Shown here one piece after another: positions 60,541 through 64,000 of a stretch of DNA of 64,000 bases. Numbering within the stretch: position 1 is the first letter of the stretch; the number at the start of each line of letters is the position of its first letter. The notes beneath the pieces were generated by a model that was given only the letters and a program-made list of their open reading frames with translations, was not told where the DNA came from and searched no databases. This stretch comes from Allorhizobium borbori (GTDB taxonomy: Bacteria; Pseudomonadota; Alphaproteobacteria; Rhizobiales; Rhizobiaceae), in the NCBI RefSeq assembly GCF_014196535.1, contig NZ_JACIDU010000006.1, forward strand, positions 181,850-245,849, read 5' to 3'. Both the position numbers and the translations under genes were made by a program.

Positions 60541-62598
60541 ATGAGCGTTACCTTCGAAATCCGGACAGGCGCCGCCCTGCTGACCATCGACAACCCGCCC
60601 GTCAACGTTACCTCGCAGGCAGTGCGTGCGGCCCTTGCCGCTGCTCTCGACAAGGCTGAAGCCGCCGGCGTTTCCCGCGTGGTGCTGACCGGGGCTGGCA
60701 AGACCTTCGTCGCCGGGGCCGATGCGCGCGAATTCAACGCGCCGCCCGTGCCGCCGCATCTGCCGGATATCGTCGCGCGGATCGAAAGCTTTCCCGTGCC
60801 GGTTGTTGCCGCCATCAACGGTGCGGCGCTTGGCGGTGGGCTGGAACTGGCGCTTGGCTGCCATGCCCGCATTGCCGCGACCACGGCCACGCTCGGCCTG
60901 CCGGAGGTGACGCTGGGCGTCGTGCCCGGTGCCGGCGGCACGCAGCGTCTGCCCCGCCTCATCGGACTTCAGCCGGCGCTCTCGCTGATTGCCGAGGGGC
61001 GGGTGATCGGCGCGGCGGAAGCCGAGAAAATGGGGATTGTGGATGTGCTGGCGCACGATCCGGTGGCCGTGGCGCTTTCGTTCGCCCTGCCGCCGCGCCA
61101 CGCGACGGGAGCCCTGCCGAACCCGGCAGCGGACGATGCGGCGGTGGAGGCGGCCCGCGCTGCCGCCCGCCGCCGCGCTCCCGGCCAGATCGCGCCGCAA
61201 AGGGCCATCGATCTTGTCGCGGCTTCCGTGATCCTGCCGCTCGGTGAAGGGCTGGCGCAGGAACGGCTGACCTTTCTCGATCTCAAGACGTCCGATCAGG
61301 CAGCAGCGCTGCGCCATATCTTCTTTGCCGAGCGCGCGGCCATGGCGCGCGGAAAGGCGGGTGGGCAGGAGATTTCCCGTGCTGTGGTGGTGGGCGGCGG
61401 CACGATGGGCGCTTCCATCGCCTATGCGCTGGCCGGGGCCGGCATCCACGTAGCGCTGGTCGAAGTCAGCCTCGCAGCCCTCGAAAAAGCCCGTACCAAT
61501 GTCGCGGGTCTCTACGACGAAGCGGTGAAGCGCGGCAAGATAACCGCCGAAGCCGCCGCCAACGAACAGGCCGTGCGCCTGGCCTTTCATGTGGGCTATG
61601 ACGCGCTGCCGCGCGCCGAGATCGCCATCGAGGCAGCCTTCGAGGACATGACGGTGAAGCGTGCCATTTTCGCCCGTCTCGACGCTGCCTTGCCGGACAC
61701 GGCGATCCTCGCCACCAACACCTCCTATCTCGACGTCAACGCGGTGATGGAAGGCGTCCGCAATCCATCGCGCGTGCTTGGCCTGCATTTTTTCAGCCCC
61801 GCCCATGTCATGAAACTGCTGGAAGTCGTGCGGGCGAAAAACACGTCGGAAGCGACCATGGCCACGGCGCTGAAACTTAGCGCGCGGTTGAAGAAAATCC
61901 CTGTGCTTGCCGGCGTATGCGATGGCTTCATCGGCAACCGCATTCTCACCCGCTATCGCCAGACGACCGATCTCATGTTGCTGGAGGGGGCGATGCCCTG
62001 GCAGGTGGATGCCGCCATGCGCGGCTTCGGCATGGCCATGGGGCCTTACGAGGTGCAGGACCTTTCCGGCCTCGATATCGCCTATGCGAACCGCAAGCGA
62101 CTGAAGTGGAAGACGCGGCCCGATATCCGCTATGTGCCGATCGCCGACCGTATCGTTGATGAAACCGGGCGTCTGGGTCGCAAGACCGGCTGCGGCTGGT
62201 ATGATTATGCCGACGGCAAGGTGACGCCGTCCTCTGTGATCGAGCGCATCGTCATAGAGGAATCCGACCGGGCGGGGCTGGTGCGCCGCGCGTTTACGGA
62301 TGCGGAAATCGTCGAGCGGGCGGTCACGGCCATGGTCGAGGAGGGCGTTCGCATTCTCGAGGAAGGCATCGCCGAGACCCCCGCCGACATCGATCTGACC
62401 ATGGTGCATGGCTATGCCTTTCCGCGCTGGCGCGGCGGGCCGATGCACTACGCCGAGCGGCTTGGGTTGTCTGGTTTCCTGAGCCGTATCGAGACCCTCG
62501 CCGCCGCCGATCCTGTGTCCTGGCGTGTGCCGGACCTGCTTCGCCGCGCCATCAGCGAGGGCAAGACCCTCGAAGAGCTTTCCGGGAGAATGAAATGA
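60541..62598 (+). CDS. fused enoyl-CoA hydratase/3-hydroxyacyl-CoA dehydrogenase (PimF/FadB-like)
   Basis: This 685-residue bifunctional beta-oxidation enzyme has a crotonase domain at about 1-190 with both catalytic Glu (E102 in GGGLELALG, E122 in LPEVTLG). A linker leads to a 3-hydroxyacyl-CoA dehydrogenase with NAD motif VVVGGGTMGAS at 283-292, the catalytic His in LGLHFFSPAHVMKLLEVV and a duplicated C-terminal helical domain (GFIGNRI and YAFPRWRGGPMHYAE). It matches the length of PimF/FadJ-type proteins and would act on 2,3-didehydropimeloyl-CoA. It overlaps the thiolase start by four bases, so the two are coupled. Confidence 0.9.
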   Translation: MSVTFEIRTGAALLTIDNPPVNVTSQAVRAALAAALDKAEAAGVSRVVLTGAGKTFVAGADAREFNAPPVPPHLPDIVARIESFPVPVVAAINGAALGGGLELALGCHARIAATTATLGLPEVTLGVVPGAGGTQRLPRLIGLQPALSLIAEGRVIGAAEAEKMGIVDVLAHDPVAVALSFALPPRHATGALPNPAADDAAVEAARAAARRRAPGQIAPQRAIDLVAASVILPLGEGLAQERLTFLDLKTSDQAAALRHIFFAERAAMARGKAGGQEISRAVVVGGGTMGASIAYALAGAGIHVALVEVSLAALEKARTNVAGLYDEAVKRGKITAEAAANEQAVRLAFHVGYDALPRAEIAIEAAFEDMTVKRAIFARLDAALPDTAILATNTSYLDVNAVMEGVRNPSRVLGLHFFSPAHVMKLLEVVRAKNTSEATMATALKLSARLKKIPVLAGVCDGFIGNRILTRYRQTTDLMLLEGAMPWQVDAAMRGFGMAMGPYEVQDLSGLDIAYANRKRLKWKTRPDIRYVPIADRIVDETGRLGRKTGCGWYDYADGKVTPSSVIERIVIEESDRAGLVRRAFTDAEIVERAVTAMVEEGVRILEEGIAETPADIDLTMVHGYAFPRWRGGPMHYAERLGLSGFLSRIETLAAADPVSWRVPDLLRRAISEGKTLEELSGRMK

Positions 62599-63797
62599 CT
62601 GAAGCCTATCTCTGCGATTATGTCCGCACTCCCATTGGCCGTTATGGCGGCGCGTTGTCCGCCATGCGGGCCGATGACCTCGCCGCCGTGCCCCTCACGG
62701 CCCTTCTTGCCCGCAATCCGGGGCTCGATCCCGCCGCTATCGACGAAGTGTGGCTCGGCTGCGCCAATCAGGCCGGCGAGGATAACCGCAATGTGGCGCG
62801 CATGGCGCTGCTGCTGGCCGGTTATCCCGAGGCGGTGCCGGGCGTCACCGTCAACCGGCTTTGCGGTTCGGGTCTGGAGGCGGTTGCAGCCGCAGCCCGT
62901 GCCGTCCGGGCAGGGGATATCCAGTTGGCCGTGGCCGGTGGCGTGGAAAGCATGACCCGCGCGCCATTCGTCATGCCGAAGGCGGCGACGGCTTTCGCCC
63001 GTACCGCCGAAATCCATGACACCACCATCGGCTGGCGCTTCGTGAACCCGAAGATGAAGGCGCAATACGGTACGGATTCGATGCCAGAAACAGCGCAGAA
63101 CCTGGCCGATGAACTGGACATTTCCCGTGCCGATCAGGACGATTTCGCGCTGGCCTCGCAGAGGAAGGCGCTTGCCGCACAGGAAAGCGGTCGCCTCGGA
63201 TTGGAAATCGTGCCGGTTACGGTGCCGGCGGCGCGCGGCGCGAGCGCCACTGTCGGGAAAGACGAACACCCGCGCGAAACGAGCGCCGCGGAATTGGCGA
63301 AGCTGCGGCCAATCACCCGGCCCGATGGTTCGGTGACGGCGGGCAATGCATCGGGCGTCAATGACGGGGCCGCTGCACTCATCGTCGCCACGGAAAAGGC
63401 GGTGAAGCAATACGGATTGACCCCGCTTGCCCGCATCGTTGCCGGCGCGGCATCCGGCGTCGCCCCGCGTGTCATGGGTGTCGGCCCGGTGCCGGCGGTC
63501 AAAAAGCTGGTTGCGCTGTCAGGTGTCGACCTTGATGCAGTGTCGGTCATCGAGCTTAACGAGGCCTTTGCCGCGCAATCGCTGGCCGTTTTGCGCGGTC
63601 TAGGGCTGGCCGACGACGATCCGCGCGTCAATCCGAACGGCGGGGCCATCGCGCTCGGCCATCCGCTCGGCATGAGCGGCGCGCGCATCGCCGGTTCGGC
63701 GGCGCTGGAACTTTCGCGAGGCAAGGGTCGCTACGGCCTTGCCACCATGTGCATCGGCGTCGGGCAGGGCGCAGCCCTTCTGCTTGAACGCGTCTGA
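62595..63797 (+). CDS. acetyl-CoA acyltransferase (thiolase, PcaF/PimB-like)
   Basis: This 400-residue thiolase cleaves a 3-oxoacyl-CoA with CoA, releasing acetyl-CoA. The catalytic residues are C90 (VNRLCGSGLEAV), H356 (AIALGHPLGMSGAR) and C386 (TMCIGVGQG). The opening AYLCDYVRTPIGRYGGALSAMRADDLAA resembles beta-ketoadipyl-CoA thiolases (PcaF/PaaJ), which suits a dicarboxyl-CoA such as 3-oxopimeloyl-CoA, giving glutaryl-CoA. That assignment is inferred from family and context. Confidence 0.9.
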   Translation: MTEAYLCDYVRTPIGRYGGALSAMRADDLAAVPLTALLARNPGLDPAAIDEVWLGCANQAGEDNRNVARMALLLAGYPEAVPGVTVNRLCGSGLEAVAAAARAVRAGDIQLAVAGGVESMTRAPFVMPKAATAFARTAEIHDTTIGWRFVNPKMKAQYGTDSMPETAQNLADELDISRADQDDFALASQRKALAAQESGRLGLEIVPVTVPAARGASATVGKDEHPRETSAAELAKLRPITRPDGSVTAGNASGVNDGAAALIVATEKAVKQYGLTPLARIVAGAASGVAPRVMGVGPVPAVKKLVALSGVDLDAVSVIELNEAFAAQSLAVLRGLGLADDDPRVNPNGGAIALGHPLGMSGARIAGSAALELSRGKGRYGLATMCIGVGQGAALLLERV

Positions 63798-63812
63798 ACT
63801 GAGGAGAACGAG

Positions 63813-64000
63813 ATGAGGATATTGGTTCCGGTCAAACGCGTGGCCGACTACAACGTTAAGATCCGTGTGAAGACGGATGGCAGTGGCGTTGAGTTGGCGA
63901 ATGTTAAGATGTCGATGAACCCGTTTGACGAGATTGCGGTGGAAGAGGCGCTGCGTTTGAAGGAAGCGGGCAAGGCGGCGGAAGTGGTTGCGGTGTCGAT
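63813..64000 (+). CDS. etfB: electron transfer flavoprotein beta subunit, N-terminal part
   Basis: This is the first 62 codons of etfB, cut by the window end. The peptide [20 protein letters not shown] followed by [21 protein letters not shown] is the standard EtfB opening. EtfB binds AMP and, with EtfA, takes electrons from acyl-CoA dehydrogenases. GAGGAG precedes the ATG, 15 bases after the thiolase stop. It fits as the electron acceptor for the AliB-like and 3149-4309 dehydrogenases. EtfA is expected just outside the window. Confidence 0.93.
   Translation, partial: MRILVPVKRVADYNVKIRVKTDGSGVELANVKMSMNPFDEIAVEEALRLKEAGKAAEVVAVS

Noticed and set aside
60196..62448. A 750-codon open frame on the minus strand opposite the SDR and the PimF-like gene
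   Set aside because: It is antisense to genes with complete catalytic motifs, is rich in His/Arg/Gly as expected from a high-GC complement, has no recognisable domain and no ribosome site.
1..64000. tRNA, rRNA, CRISPR arrays, prophage genes or a replication origin
   Set aside because: None was seen: there are no regularly spaced repeats, no structural phage genes, and no cloverleaf or rRNA-like sequence recognised on reading both strands.

Overview
The window is about 60% GC and gene-dense, with many short-overlap operons and Shine-Dalgarno-led ATG/GTG starts. Its content is dominated by ABC uptake systems, amino-acid and organic-acid catabolic enzymes and many one-component regulators (LysR, IclR, MarR, TetR, DeoR). 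This suggests an accessory or secondary-replicon catabolic region of an alphaproteobacterium, most likely Rhizobiaceae (Agrobacterium/Rhizobium type). That assignment is inferred from gene content. I saw no tRNA, rRNA, CRISPR array or replication origin.

Layout. 1-1055: right end of an IS3-family insertion sequence. 1185-4309: divergent acyl-CoA module (BadK-like enoyl-CoA hydratase, zinc MDR reductase, acyl-CoA dehydrogenase). 4525-5787: DUF3422 membrane protein. 5792-16490: amino-acid or opine-type catabolic cluster, with a polar amino-acid ABC permease and ATPase, a saccharopine-dehydrogenase-like protein, DapA and DapB paralogues, an aldehyde dehydrogenase, a three-part FAD/[2Fe-2S] amine dehydrogenase, a divergent LysR and a solute-binding protein. 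16550-23868: LysR plus a minus-strand operon of RraA-like protein, nitrilase-family hydrolase, HpaI-type aldolase and a spermidine/putrescine-type ABC transporter. 24348-33977: SDR, IclR regulator, polar amino-acid ABC importer, two FAD amine oxidoreductases, an aspartase/fumarase-family lyase and RidA. 34116-44379: DeoR, an oligopeptide-type ABC transporter and a hydantoinase/oxoprolinase pair. 44532-49788: IclR, TetR and a second hydantoinase/oxoprolinase pair.

49869-64000 is the most coherent part. A BadR-like MarR regulator is divergent from an operon encoding BadH- and BadI-like enzymes, a complete Liv-type ABC transporter, AliB- and AliA-like acyl-CoA dehydrogenase and CoA ligase, an SDR, a fused enoyl-CoA hydratase/3-hydroxyacyl-CoA dehydrogenase, a thiolase and the start of etfB. 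Together these read as uptake, CoA activation and ring cleavage of cyclohexanecarboxylate (or a close alicyclic acid) to pimeloyl-CoA, followed by beta-oxidation. The one missing ring enzyme, a BadK-like hydratase, is found 46 kb away at 1185-1961. The promoters of both loci carry the same near-palindrome, GTAAATATATTKAY, which suggests one split regulon under the MarR protein.

Other regulatory structure seen directly includes a 42-bp element repeated on both sides of the SDR/IclR gene pair, a 9-bp inverted repeat between the LysR and amine-dehydrogenase genes, an 11-bp inverted repeat before the second IclR gene, a GTAACG/CGTTAC operator before the second hyuA, and stem-loops bracketing the Liv-type binding-protein gene.
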